A stretch of DNA of 64,000 nucleotides from Planctomycetota bacterium. GTDB taxonomy: Bacteria; Planctomycetota; Planctomycetia; Planctomycetales; Planctomycetaceae. Location of the stretch: positions 61,340-125,339 of the forward strand of contig JAFEBS010000031.1 in the NCBI GenBank assembly GCA_018242525.1, read 5' to 3'. Made by a program: the position numbers and the translations under genes. Below are positions 7,585 through 18,800 of the stretch, piece after piece. The notes beneath the pieces were generated by a model that saw only the letters and a program-made list of their open reading frames with translations, did not search any database and had not been told where the DNA came from. How positions within the stretch are numbered: the stretch's first letter is position 1; every line of letters starts with the position of its first letter.

Positions 7585-10500
7585 ATGGGGATTGCACACG
7601 GCAGGGGACGGTTTGCCCCTGCGCGCGGCAGATTCAGCAAGCATCGACCAGGATCCCGCCTGAGATCGTGCATGCTCGGCTGGCTGATCGTCGGCGGGTG
7701 CATTTGCAGTCTGTCGGAGTCCGTGCTTGCGCAGAACTCATCCCCCGATGTGGCTCCTGTCAAAGATGCACCGCCCCCCAACGAGCTGACTGTCGACTCG
7801 ATCCAGTCAAAACTGAAGAAGGTCGAGGAATCGAAGGATCTGGACGAAGCCATCCGTCTGTCGGTGATGGAAACGTATAAGAAGATCATTGCCCAGATCA
7901 AGATCGGCGATGAATTCGTGACCAAGGCGGCCGGGTTTCAGAAGGCCGCCCAGGACGTTCCCGCTCAATTGCAGCAGGTCAAGGCGGAACTGGACGCTCC
8001 TGCGGACGCCTTGACGACCATCGACCCGAAGATGCCGCTGGCCCAGATGCAGCAGACATTGACTCAGGCCGAGACGCGATTGGCCGACCTGCAGAAGAAG
8101 CTGACCGACTTGCAGGCCGAGCCCAAGCGTCGGGCGGATCGGCGAGTCGAGATTCCGAAGCTGCAGGATGCCGCTCGGAAGCAACTGGCTGACGTGGAGC
8201 AGATGCGCGCGGTCAAGCCGCCCGCCGATGAAAATGTCGACGTGACCGAGGCCAATCGGTTGATGTTCGATGCGCGAAAACGTGCCGCCGACCTGGAACT
8301 GGCCGCCTACGATCAGGAGTTGAAATTCTATGAGGCGGCCGGCGACCTGCTGACGGCTCGACGCGATCTGGCCGTGGTTCAGGCCACGCAGGCGGAACAG
8401 GTGGTCAAGGTCTGGCGGGCCGCCGTCAATGATCGCCGCCGGGCTGAAGCCGAGCAGCAGGCGATCGCTGCCCGCAAGGCGGCGTTGCAAGCGCATCCGG
8501 CCGTCAAACAACTGGCGAAAGAGAGCGCCGATCTGACCACCGAACGGCAGACACTGGCCGCGAAAATCGAGACCGTGACGCAGGATTCCGAGGCGTGCGA
8601 AAAGAGCCTGGCCGATCTGGACGCCCAATTCGCCAAGGTGATGGACCGGGTGAAGCGCGTCGGTCTCACCCAGGCGATCGGCTTGCTGTTGCGCAAGCAA
8701 CGCGAAAGTCTGCCAAACGTGGAATCTCATCAAAGTGCCATTGAAGAGCGGCAGATCGAGATATCGAAGAATAGCCAGGAACTGGTCGACCTGGAAGATC
8801 ACCGCGCGGCACTGGCCGATATCGATGCGCGGACGGCGGAAATCGTTGGCCAGTTGCACGAGTCCGTGAACAGCATCGAGTTGCCGTTGATCGAAGAGGA
8901 TATCCGTGCATTGCTGCAGACAAAGCGGGGATACCTGGATTCGCTGATTCCCGACATCAAGCTCTATCTGGACAAGCTGGTCGAATACGACACTCGCGAC
9001 CGTCAGTTGATCAGCAAAGCGAAGGACTACGCCGCGTTTTGCGATGAGTACATCTTGTGGATTCACAGCACGGATGTGCTGCAGCTTTCCGATCGTCAAT
9101 TCTTCATGTCGGCCGCCCGGTGGCTGTTGAGTCCGGCGGGCTGGAAGGATGTCGGCGACGTCCTGTTGGCCGACGCCAAGGCCTATCCCCTGGCTTACCT
9201 GTCGGGGGGGATCGTCCTGGTACTGCTGCTGGTTTCCCAGCGACACTGGAGACTGTGGTTGCGTACGGCGGGTGTCGAAGCCACCAAGGCGTTTTCCACA
9301 AGCTTTCGGCCAACAGCCACCGCCCTGGTGTTGACCGCGATGATTTCCATTACGTGGCCGACGCTGCTGTGGCTGATCGGGTACCGCCTGGACCGTCTGA
9401 GCGGCGGCAGCGAATTCGTCAATGCGATCGGGCAGTCCTTTCGCTTCCTGGCCGTGCTGCTGGTGACCATCGATCTCGCCAGGCATGTGTGTTGCGGCGG
9501 CGGTTTGGGTGAAGCTCATTTCGGCTGGCCGCACGCGGTCCTGCGGCTGATTCGCCGGAACCTGCGGCTGTTACTGATCCTGGGACTGCCAATCGCGTTC
9601 ATCGTCATAATGATGGAATCTCAATCCAGCGAGAACGCCCGCCGCAGCCTGGGGCGGGTCAGTTTTCTTGCCGGACAACTGCTGCTGGCGTTCTGCGCGC
9701 GGCAGATCTGGCTGGCAACACAAAGCATGGCGATGGAGCGATCCGGCCGGAAGACCTGGTTGTGGACGACCGGAGTGCGCCGGGTCTGGTACGTCTCCAC
9801 GGTGGGACCCCCGCTGGTTCTCGCCCTGCTGGCTTTTCTCGGCTATTACTACACCGCGATGCAATTGGAAATGCGCCTGATTGCCACGGCCTGGCTGATG
9901 CTGGGGTTGATCATCGTCCATGCCACATTACTGCGCGGTTTGTTAATGGCCTACCGTGATCTGGCGATCCGCCGGTCGCGCGAACGCCGCGCCAGCGAAG
10001 CGGCTGCGGCCGCGGCCGCAGCCACCACCGGCACAACGGCAACTCTTGGTGCTGAGGCGTCCATCGTACCAGAACCGACATTCAAACTGTCCGACGTCAA
10101 CGAGCAGACACAAAAGCTCGTTCGCATGGCGATCATCGTGGCGCTGTTCGCCGGATTGTGCCTGATCTGGGTGGAAGTGCTGCCTGCCTTACGGGTCTTG
10201 CGTCGTGTGGAACTCTGGCCGCAACTGTTCAATATCCTGGATGCCGTCTCCACGGGGCAGACGACCGGTATCCTGACGCTGGCCGATGCCATCGTGGCCG
10301 CCGTCTTCGCCCTGGTGACGTTCGCGGCGGCACGCAACATTCCCGGTCTGCTCGAGATCACCGTGCTGCGGCAGTTGACGCTGGACTCAGGCGTCCGCTA
10401 CGCGATCACGACGGTTTCGCGTTATGTGATCACCGTGCTGGGAATCCTGCTGACGTTTGGCAAGCTGGGGATAGCCTGGTCACATGTCCAATGGCTGGTG

Positions 10501-11109
10501 GCGGCCGTCAGCGTCGGCCTGGGATTTGGCCTGCAGGAGATCTTTGCCAACTTCGTTTCGGGCCTGATCCTGTTGTTCGAACGTCCGATCCGGATCGGCG
10601 ACATTGTTTCGGTCGGGGACGTCACCGGCAAGGTGACTCGGATCCGCATTCGTGCCACCACGATTACCGACTGGGACATGCGGGAACTGGTGGTGCCCAA
10701 CAAGGAATTTATTACGGCACGAGTGATGAACTGGACCCTGACCGATACGCTCGCCCGCATGACGGTCAAGGTGGGGGTCGCCTATGGCACGGACCCCAAT
10801 CTGACTCGTCGGCTGCTGCTGGAGGTTGCGGACAAGAACGCCAACGTTTTGAAGGACCCGCCGCCTCATGCGCTGTTCGATGAGTTTGGCGACAGCACGT
10901 TGAATTTCACGCTGCGGGTTTACTTGCCGTCGCTGGATGTGTTCCTGTCGACCCGGCACGAGATTCATTCCGGGATCAATGCCGCCTTCCAGAAGGCCGG
11001 GATTGAAATCGCATTCCCACAGCGGGATCTGCACATTCGCTCGACGGTCGAAGCGATCACGCCCGGGATCAACGGGGTCCGGGAAAAGGCCAATCAGCGC
11101 GTGGATTGA
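7585..11109 (+). CDS. Large MscS/MscK-type mechanosensitive channel
   Basis: 1174 residues. It begins with a signal sequence, followed by a long helical, coiled-coil-rich periplasmic region (about residues 50-500, many KAxLxAxxAxL repeats). Several transmembrane helices follow, then a C-terminal MscS domain from about residue 950. The pore and beta-domain hallmarks are GLGFGLQEIFANFVSG, then FERPIRIGDIV and VVPNKEFI. This matches the MscK/KefA size class of osmotic-stress channels, which open under membrane tension to release solutes. GGAGG lies 8 nt before the ATG at 7585. An alanine-rich run (AAAAAAAAT) sits in a cytoplasmic loop. Confidence 0.92.
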   Translation: MGIAHGRGRFAPARGRFSKHRPGSRLRSCMLGWLIVGGCICSLSESVLAQNSSPDVAPVKDAPPPNELTVDSIQSKLKKVEESKDLDEAIRLSVMETYKKIIAQIKIGDEFVTKAAGFQKAAQDVPAQLQQVKAELDAPADALTTIDPKMPLAQMQQTLTQAETRLADLQKKLTDLQAEPKRRADRRVEIPKLQDAARKQLADVEQMRAVKPPADENVDVTEANRLMFDARKRAADLELAAYDQELKFYEAAGDLLTARRDLAVVQATQAEQVVKVWRAAVNDRRRAEAEQQAIAARKAALQAHPAVKQLAKESADLTTERQTLAAKIETVTQDSEACEKSLADLDAQFAKVMDRVKRVGLTQAIGLLLRKQRESLPNVESHQSAIEERQIEISKNSQELVDLEDHRAALADIDARTAEIVGQLHESVNSIELPLIEEDIRALLQTKRGYLDSLIPDIKLYLDKLVEYDTRDRQLISKAKDYAAFCDEYILWIHSTDVLQLSDRQFFMSAARWLLSPAGWKDVGDVLLADAKAYPLAYLSGGIVLVLLLVSQRHWRLWLRTAGVEATKAFSTSFRPTATALVLTAMISITWPTLLWLIGYRLDRLSGGSEFVNAIGQSFRFLAVLLVTIDLARHVCCGGGLGEAHFGWPHAVLRLIRRNLRLLLILGLPIAFIVIMMESQSSENARRSLGRVSFLAGQLLLAFCARQIWLATQSMAMERSGRKTWLWTTGVRRVWYVSTVGPPLVLALLAFLGYYYTAMQLEMRLIATAWLMLGLIIVHATLLRGLLMAYRDLAIRRSRERRASEAAAAAAAATTGTTATLGAEASIVPEPTFKLSDVNEQTQKLVRMAIIVALFAGLCLIWVEVLPALRVLRRVELWPQLFNILDAVSTGQTTGILTLADAIVAAVFALVTFAAARNIPGLLEITVLRQLTLDSGVRYAITTVSRYVITVLGILLTFGKLGIAWSHVQWLVAAVSVGLGFGLQEIFANFVSGLILLFERPIRIGDIVSVGDVTGKVTRIRIRATTITDWDMRELVVPNKEFITARVMNWTLTDTLARMTVKVGVAYGTDPNLTRRLLLEVADKNANVLKDPPPHALFDEFGDSTLNFTLRVYLPSLDVFLSTRHEIHSGINAAFQKAGIEIAFPQRDLHIRSTVEAITPGINGVREKANQRVD

Positions 11110-11112
11110 ATC

Positions 11113-11260
11113 AGGGCCATCACCTTTTTCGAATTGGGTATCGTGTGCCACGGTTATTGAGGCTTCGACATGGCCGTGCCAATTGAGCTCTCGCAGGGCC
11201 TTACCGAAGACGGTAAGACCGTGGCACCCCAAGTTGAAAAAGGGCGATGGCTGTGGATTG
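11113..11260. repeat. Imperfect inverted repeat after the channel gene
   Basis: The segment CCATCACCTTTTTCGAATTG (from 11118) is matched in inverted orientation by a related stretch near 11225-11250, and GTGCCACGGT/ACCGTGGCAC forms the inner part. Within it lies a perfect CTTACCG-AAGA-CGGTAAG hairpin (11200-11217). It lies between convergent genes and may serve as the transcript end for both. Confidence 0.6.
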
Positions 11261-11307
11261 AATCCCGGTCCATTGTGGCAGGTCATGGCGGGTTGAATCG
11301 GCCGAAC

Positions 11308-11919
11308 TTACTTCGGAGTCTTCTCTTTATCCGACTTCTCTTCGAGTTTCAGCGAGGCCGAGTTGATGCAGTAGCGCAGGCCTGTGGGGGCGGGGCCGTC
11401 GCCGAACACGTGGCCCAGGTGAGCGTCGCACCGCTTGCACATCACTTCGACGCGGCGTGTGCCATCGCTGACATCCTGCCGGGTCTTGATGATGTCGGCG
11501 GCAACAGGTTGCCAATAGCTGGGCCAGCCCGTCCCGGAATTGAACTTGGTCCGGGAATCGAACAGGGGCTCATCGCAGCAGACGCAGTGATAAATCCCGG
11601 TCTTGGAACAATTCCAGTATTCACCCGAGAAGGCGTCTTCCGTCGACTTCAACCGGGCAACCTTGTACTGCATGGGCGTCAATTGCTTGCGCCATTCGGC
11701 CGCCGATTTGACGACCTTTGCCGGCTTCTTCGCGGTGCTCTTGTCGTTGCCGGACTTCCCGACGGTGGAATCGCTGGAATCGGACGTCTGCCTGGACGGC
11801 GCTTTCGATTTCGAAGTGGTTCCGGACTTCTTCGGGGTCTCAACGGCACTTCCCGCAGAAAAGATCGAAAGCGTCGTCAGGAGGGTGAGGCACTGCGCAA
11901 GGCGGCATCGTTTGAACAT
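11308..11919 (-). CDS. msrB: Exported peptide-methionine (R)-S-oxide reductase
   Basis: 203 residues. An N-terminal signal peptide (about 1-25) and a Ser/Lys-rich linker precede a complete MsrB domain from about residue 70. Hallmarks are the zinc cysteines in CVCCDEPLF and CKRCDAHLGH, the GTGWPSY loop, and the catalytic Cys in RYCINS. MsrB reduces methionine-R-sulfoxide in oxidised proteins; the signal peptide places this one in the periplasm or on the membrane. Many cytosolic MsrB proteins are ~140 residues, so the extra length is the leader and linker. It is transcribed toward the channel gene and divergently from blaI. Confidence 0.92.
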   Translation of the reverse strand: MFKRCRLAQCLTLLTTLSIFSAGSAVETPKKSGTTSKSKAPSRQTSDSSDSTVGKSGNDKSTAKKPAKVVKSAAEWRKQLTPMQYKVARLKSTEDAFSGEYWNCSKTGIYHCVCCDEPLFDSRTKFNSGTGWPSYWQPVAADIIKTRQDVSDGTRRVEVMCKRCDAHLGHVFGDGPAPTGLRYCINSASLKLEEKSDKEKTPK

Positions 11920-12110
11920 GGTCTGGCTCCATGTGTCGCGGACAGCTTTGTTTCTCTAGGGCAGGGTGTCTAGCGGGGCTGAAACACCTCTACTTTAACT
12001 TTGAGCGGATGAAACCGCCAGCTTTTTTTGATGTAAGGAAGTGAAGGGGGTGGGCACAGGCGCAGGACAATCGCCGTTCTCAAATGGCGAGTTCTAACGC
12101 GGACTTTCTT

Positions 12111-12125
12111 TTCCCCTTCGGGGAA
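12111..12125. other. Short perfect hairpin upstream of the BlaI promoter
   Basis: TTCCCC-TTC-GGGGAA forms a 6-bp stem with a 3-nt loop, preceded by a pyrimidine run. It lies between the msrB start and the blaI promoter and could insulate the two divergent units. The rest of 11920-12193 shows no gene. Confidence 0.4.
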
Positions 12126-12193
12126 CGGGTCATCGCCAAAGTCATGCACGCGCGCGGTGACAAAATGGCTTCCTTCGCATTCCGTTCAGATTC

Positions 12194-12254
12194 TACTAAG
12201 AAATTAGATTGACAATCCGGCGGCAGTCGCTAAACTCCTAATCAATTAGTAGAC
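12194..12254 (+). promoter_or_regulatory. blaI promoter flanked by two BlaI-type operator dyads
   Basis: A sigma70-like promoter is visible: TTGACA (12210-12215), a 16-bp spacer, and TAAACT (12232-12237). Two 12-bp dyads flank it: CTAAGAAATTAG (12197-12208), just upstream of the -35, and CTAATCAATTAG (12239-12250), over the expected start site. They agree at 10 of 12 positions and are extended by TACTA/TAGTA, which resembles known BlaI/MecI operators. The layout suggests autorepression by the BlaI protein encoded at 12349. Binding is inferred. Confidence 0.7.
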
Positions 12255-12348
12255 GATCGCCCGTCGCTACCGTGCAGGATGCATGAGGCCAGTCCGGGCA
12301 GCGGAAGAAATCGAAGAGCCGGGTCGCGTTTCGTGAGAGGATTCAGAC

Positions 12349-12747
12349 ATGTCGCGGACATCATCCAGGCATCCCACCGAGTTGGAATTGGAAATCTTGA
12401 AAGTGCTGTGGCGAGTGGGTCCGGCGACGGTCCGACAGGTTCGCGACGAACTGGCGGCCGTTCGGGATCTGGCATACACGACAGTCATGACCATGATGAC
12501 CATCATGGATACCAAGGGATATGTGACGCGGGTCAAGGATGGCCGCAGCTTCATTTACGAGGCGGTCTACCAGGAGCAGAAGGCATCGCGGACGATGCTG
12601 CAGGATGTCGTGGATCGTCTGTTCGGGGGATCCACCCGCGCGGTCGTACAGCATCTGCTGGAAACGTCTGCGCTGGACGAGGACGAACTGAAGCAGATTC
12701 GACAGATCATCAATCGCAAGTCGCGTGAGAAGACCGATCCGACGTAG
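12349..12747 (+). CDS. BlaI/MecI-family transcriptional repressor
   Basis: 132 residues with the winged-helix pattern of BlaI/MecI/CopY repressors: PTELELEILKVLW at the start, the recognition region TVRQVRDEL, then YTTVMTMMTIMDTKGYV and the wing with FIYEAV. The C-terminal dimerisation helices contain LFGGSTRAVVQHLLE. In the classic system the repressor dimer blocks its own operon and is cleaved after an M56 (BlaR1/MecR1) membrane protease is activated. The next gene, 75 bp downstream, encodes such an M56 protein. Two matching dyads flank the promoter. No beta-lactamase gene is present, so the regulated target is not antibiotic resistance by context. Confidence 0.93.
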   Translation: MSRTSSRHPTELELEILKVLWRVGPATVRQVRDELAAVRDLAYTTVMTMMTIMDTKGYVTRVKDGRSFIYEAVYQEQKASRTMLQDVVDRLFGGSTRAVVQHLLETSALDEDELKQIRQIINRKSREKTDPT

Positions 12748-12822
12748 TCCACCCGTGAGATCAGCCGCTCCCCGGGACCCCGTCACCTTTGAACGCCGCT
12801 CATCAAGAAGAAAGTGTGAGCC

Positions 12823-15800
12823 ATGGACAATCCATTCTTGCAGGATTTGAGTGCTGCGCTGGTCTTGTCGTTCGGCCACTTCCTGTGGATCGGAACACTG
12901 GTCGCCACGATCACCGCAGTGGCGGCTCATCGACAGCGGACCTCCGCCGGTCGCTATCAAGCCTGGCTGGCGGGATTTGCAGCCATGGCGATGACGCCTG
13001 TCGTCACGCTGCTGGTGCTGCGTTCGATTTCTTCCCCGGCCCCGGACGTAGTCTCGCCGGACAAACAGCCACGTCCGGGTATCGCTACTGTGGCGAACGC
13101 GGATCCGGTGGCCGCAATGGATCCTGTGAACGAACAAAAAACGGACGCGCCGCTTGAACCCGCCACCAGTGTTCTCGAGCCAGCCACGCCAGTGGCAGCG
13201 CCGCCGGAAACCTCACGTTCCGCAGGACCGCGATCCGACGCGAGTTGGTGGCGCGTTTACGCGCCGCTGGTGACAGACCTGTATCTGATCGGCGTGTCAC
13301 TGATGGGGTTGCGGCTGTTACTGGGCCTGTGGGGCGGTCGCCGATTGCAGCGCCGGGCGATCCCCGTGACAGACGCGACGCTGCTGCAGTCGCTGCAGCG
13401 ACAGGCAACAACGATTGGCATGAAATATGTGCCCATCCTGGCCTATTGTGAGCGGGTCGCCGTCCCGACCGTCCTGGGGATCCTGAAGCCGACGATCCTG
13501 TTGCCAATCTCGGTGATGAGCGGTCTGACGGCCGATCAAATCGAATCAGTGCTGGCACATGAACTGGCTCATCTGCGACGCCACGATCACCTCGTTAACC
13601 TGATTCAGCGCGTGGTTGAATCGCTGCTCTTCTTCCATCCGGCGATCTGGTGGGTTTCACGCTGCATTCGCGAAGAGCGGGAACATTGTTGTGACGACCT
13701 GGTGATCGCCTGCGGGGCCGTCCCGCTGGATTATGCGCAATCCCTGTTGCGCGTGGCCGAACTGAGTCGGGCCACAGAATCCAGGCGAGGTCATCAACGC
13801 CGGTCGTTTTCTGCCGTCAGCCTGCTGGCGACTGGTGATCGTCCGTCCACGCTCAGGCAGCGGGTCGGACGAATGTTGGGTTATCAAACGGACATGAACG
13901 TCCGGGCGGTCCATCCGTGGACACTGTTCTGCCTGAGCCTGTTCAGCGTGGGAGCCGTCTGGGTTCTGACGTCGATGACCTGGGTCGCCCTGGCGGAAAT
14001 CCACCGTGATCATTCTCAGACGACGGTCATCGTCGGGTGGTCCGCCATCATCGACGAAAGCGTGCTTCGCGAAATCCGTGAATTGAAGGGAACAGCGACG
14101 GAGTACTCGGCAACAGCTCAGGGGATTCAGTGCTCGGCCGATGAACTGCGAATGATCCTCAGACGTCATCTGGACAACAAACGCCTGGTCGTTCCTCAGA
14201 GAGTGATCAACCCCATGCAGCCCTCGGGTGGATGGGGTCGTCACAGCGAGTTGATTCAGATGCTGGGGAGCGGGTCTGTTCCCATCGACAATCGAATCGG
14301 TTCCGCGGTTGAGGCGAACTGGCATGCCGATGGACGGGTCACTCGCATCGACGTTCCGGACGGGGTCAAAGTGCGCGTTGACGCGAAGTACTTCTGCGGA
14401 CTCACCGGTCACAACCCGATCGAGGCGCCGGTCGAATTCGAAAGCGAATTGATGGACGGACAGGCAGCCATCGTCGTCCTGGGCCCGTCCCAGGTGACTG
14501 CCGATTCCGTGCGGGATGAGCCTCAAGGGAGGAAACTGGCAACGGTCCAGGTTTCCCTGGCCGCGATTTTTGTGTACGAAGCGGTACGAATCCCCCATGA
14601 ACAGGTTGAACTGCTGAAGTCGCTGACAGACACCGACGGGTGGATTCGCCGGGATTCGATGGAGACCAGGGTCCACGTCCGTCGGATTCTGGATTGGCGT
14701 CAACAAACGGGGACGGATGTTTTCGCGAAGAACCCCGCGTGGACTCACGCGATGCCTCAGGGCGGACAGATCCAGTTGGTGGGCCTGTCGCGTCCGAAAT
14801 CGGCCCCGTTGATCTGGTGGACTCCTGAAGGACGGCCGTTGACGGGTGTTGGAGACCGGGCCGGTCAATTCAACGGAGATTTCTGCGCACTGGTACGGAT
14901 CTCCGAAGTCGGGAAATCACGGGGGATCCGGCAGCATCCAGGTTCGGTCACTAGTGACGGCGTATTGAATGTTGAACCGCAGTTGATGGGGGGCGGCGAT
15001 TCGCAATTTGTTGTTGTTCCCGTCAACGTCGATCCTGAGACGGACGCGGCCACCATCGACATCGGAGCGGGTTTTGGGCCCTGGGATGCCGAGACAACCA
15101 TCGGCCCGGAAACTGGTTCATCCGCCCGGTTGAACGGAATCCGCATCGAGAACGTCAATGCGGGAACGTGGGCAGCACAGGGACGGATTCCTGCCAGGAC
15201 CAATACCTTATTCCAGCGGAACCGGACGCCCGACGTGGAAATCACGGCAACGGCCCAGACGTTCAGCGGTGGTTTGCTTGAAGCCGACTCGCCACCACTG
15301 GTGATCACGAAGCGACGCGGTGAAATCGAATTCCTGGGTTCCCCCGCAGTCAGCCACTCAATCCCAAAGAACGAGATCAAGCAATTCGTATTGAAGTCCC
15401 GGCCAGTTCATTGGACCACATTCACCGGGTTTTCCGCGGAGCCGGTGGGCCTGAATCCGCCACTCATCCTGGCGAAGCGTCAAATTCCAGGCGAAGCGAC
15501 GTCGCCACCTGCGAATCCTGAGCCGACATTCGTCGCGACACTTTCCAACGGGATCAGTGTGAAACTGGTTGGCGTTGGATTCCATCCGTCCGGATCGCGC
15601 GAATGGTGGCAGCCGGATGGATCGAATCTGGAAGTACGTCCCTATGAAAAGCTGGCTGCTCATGTCATGAGCGACGATTCCGAGCGAGGTGACTGCCGTG
15701 AATTCGCGTTGCAGTTCAGCGGTTTGCCCCAGGATGTCACGGTGAGCACACGATTTGGCCGACCCGTCTCCATGGCCACGACCAGCAGTTTCAAGGCGGG

Positions 15801-18800
15801 GAAGGGAAGCCGCAACATCGCGGCCGGGCCATTTGCTCAAGACAAGACAACATCGTTGATCGTCGGTCTCGCCTCCGGGCCATTCGGTCCGGTTCAACAG
15901 ATCGGGGTTGATGGGAAGAAACTCTCCGCAGAAATTCCCAAAGAACTGACGCTGTTCTATGACCAGATTCGGCCACTCCGCGTGGATTCCCTCGACGGAA
16001 CTCTCGAACTGGTGTTTCAGTCCTTGGGGGATGTTCGGGACAAGGCCGATTGGCAGCTTGTCGCCATCGATACCGACGGCAATCAAGTCCAATCATCTTC
16101 GTCCGGTGGTACTGAAAAAGAATTCCATTTCGGATTCAAACTTACGGTCAATCGACTCGCACGCTTTGAATATCGGCTGCGTCCCTGGCAACAGGTCACG
16201 TTTGACAACGTCGCGCTGCATCGGGGTGAATCCACGAAAGTGCAGATTTCGACCGCAGAGATCGAGCGGCCGTCCGCCCCGAAGTCGTACGAGGCGAAAT
16301 TGCCAGGCGGTGTGACGGCAAAGCTGGTTGGCATCGGATTCCATCCGTCGGCAACTCGCGATTGGTGGCAACCGGATGGGACGCCGCTGGCGAAATCACC
16401 CTTTGAGAAGCTTGGGCTTCCGGCATTCAAGGACGCTGTGAAGATCGAAGACTGGCGTGAGTTCGCACTGCAGTTCCAGGGTCTGCCGCCGGATGCGGAG
16501 ATCAAGTCGCAGTTCGGCCGATCGGTCGAAGAGGTTGGCGTCGAGGATTCCCAAAACGGGGAGATGGTCAAGAAGATCGCGGCCGGACCATTCTTGGAGG
16601 ACAAAACAGCGGACCTGATTCTGGGAATTGCCGCCGGGCCGTTCTGCCCACGGCAACAGATTGATGCCGCGGGGAAGAAGTCCACGAGTTCGGAGATCCC
16701 CAATGAGTTAAAGTTTCTGGATGACCAGATCCAGCCAATCCGCGTGCGTTCCGTCGCTGGAAGTATCGCCTTGGATTTGCAGTTGCTGCGGCCCCTCAGG
16801 GATCGGGTGGCCTGGAAATTCTATGCGATTGATACGCATGGCAACGAAGTAGGGTCGAATGAGTCCAGCAGCGATGAAACACAATCGAGCTTCGGATTCA
16901 AGCTGCCAATCGAACGCCTGGACCACTTTGAGTACCACCTGCGCCCGATTCGAAAGGTGAGATTCGAGAATATTTCGCTAGTTCCGGGTGAGAAGTCAGA
17001 CGTCAAAGTGATTGCCGAGCAGCCAGCCTCCACAATTCAGATCGCGGGCAAGATCCTGGCTGTGGACTCCGTCAAGAAACTTGTGGAGATCAGTCTGGGG
17101 CAGGCGGATGGTGTGAAGGTCCGCGATCGGTTCAACGTTTATGACGAAAAGATGGTGAAGGATCCTCAAGGGAGGCCGAAGGGACAGATTGAAGTGATTC
17201 GGATCACGCCCGACGGCGCGGTTGCCAGGATTCTTCACGAGCCGTTGAATGATCCTGTAACGAAGTCCGACAACGTGATGTTCGACGGTCCCTCTCCCGC
17301 AACAGCCACGGAAACCGATGACAATGGAGCCACAAAAGTCGACACGGCGAAAATGTCGACAGTCGAGCTTGCTCAACGAGCCATTCGGCAGATGGAGCGT
17401 CGACGGCTGACGGTGGGGCGACATACGCCAGCGCAGGTGATGCAGGGATTGAAAGCATTTGGGCTCAGTTACCAAGTGAAAAATGCCGCAGACCCCAATG
17501 ATCTGTCTCCGGCCTGGGATTGGATCTCAAGAGGGACGATGCCACCGAACCTGAACCGTTTGTGGGTGATCCGGGATGGCATCGCTCAAGGAATGCCGTA
17601 CACACGTCCGTTCGAGTCGGAAGGGCATCCTGGTCAATTCGTCGCGTGGCTGGGAGCAGCAGGTGTCTCATTGGACGCCCAGGTCACTGCAATTGATGAA
17701 AACGGGAAAGAAGTACGAATCACGGTTCAACGACTGGTGGACGATCTGCGGAAACTCAGGCTGGAACTCCAGAGGATCGGCGGACAACGCGTGCTCTTCG
17801 AGACCGACTGGCAACTGTGGGCACTTGCCTATTACTCAGCACCCGCCACGATCTGGGACATGACTCAGCCGAAGGGGCAGGGCATTGTCGAACTCATTGA
17901 ACGACAACTGAACGAGCCCGACGTGGCGCGACCTTACGATGGTGCCGTTGGTCGGCTCGGACTCGCAATCGCGCGTGCCAAATTCTCGCAACTGGATCCG
18001 AAGTCGAAAACGGCCGCGTCCGCGTTATTGGCTCGTGTTGAAGAGCGGCTCGATCAAGCAATCACGTCCGCCCGCTCAAAGTCGGCTGATGGCTGGATTT
18101 ACCGAGTGGACCTGCCTCAAGAACATCGCGAGATCGTGCGCCTTCAATTCACGGGCTGTGAATTGGCGTGGCTCAGCCAGGCGCTTTCCTCCGAAGAACT
18201 TGTCCGAGAATCCTGGATCAACAACGCGGCACGACGAGTCGCCCTGGAACTGCTGGAGTCACAAAAGGCGTTCAATGTGCAAGAAATGACCGACGCCGTC
18301 CTGGGATTGAGGATGTACCTCGCCAAGGTCGCACCGGGGTCTGTGGTGCTGAATGGTGGGCAGGAGCATAACGATTCGTCTCCTTCGTCGAAGGCGGCCA
18401 ATGTTTTGCAAACCACCCCGAAAACGCAGGATCGACGCGTACCGTCCAAAGTTGACACTGAAACCGTCGTTGGGAAAGTTGTCTCACCGGACGGCAAGCC
18501 GGTACCGGGCATCGAGGTGCTGGTGTTTCAGGGGGGAATTCAACTCGATGACAAGTTCACCACGGATGATCGGGGTGAATTCCGCGTCCCGAAGGCCTGG
18601 CGCGACGTGGATCATTGGCAGACGGCGGTGGCACGCGATGGTCACGAACGACTGGGGTGGTTCGACTTCATGGTCCACGGTCATTCGGACAAGGGGCAGA
18701 AAACGGAGGATGGATCGTTCCGACTGGTCCTGCTCCCGCTGAATCGGACCGTTCGCGGCCGCGTGGTGGATGAATCGGGAATGCCGATCGCCCGGATTCC

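Noticed and set aside
7807..9534. A 575-codon antisense frame opposite the mechanosensitive channel gene
   Set aside because: It is Gln/Gly/His-rich without recognisable motifs and lies fully inside a well-supported gene.
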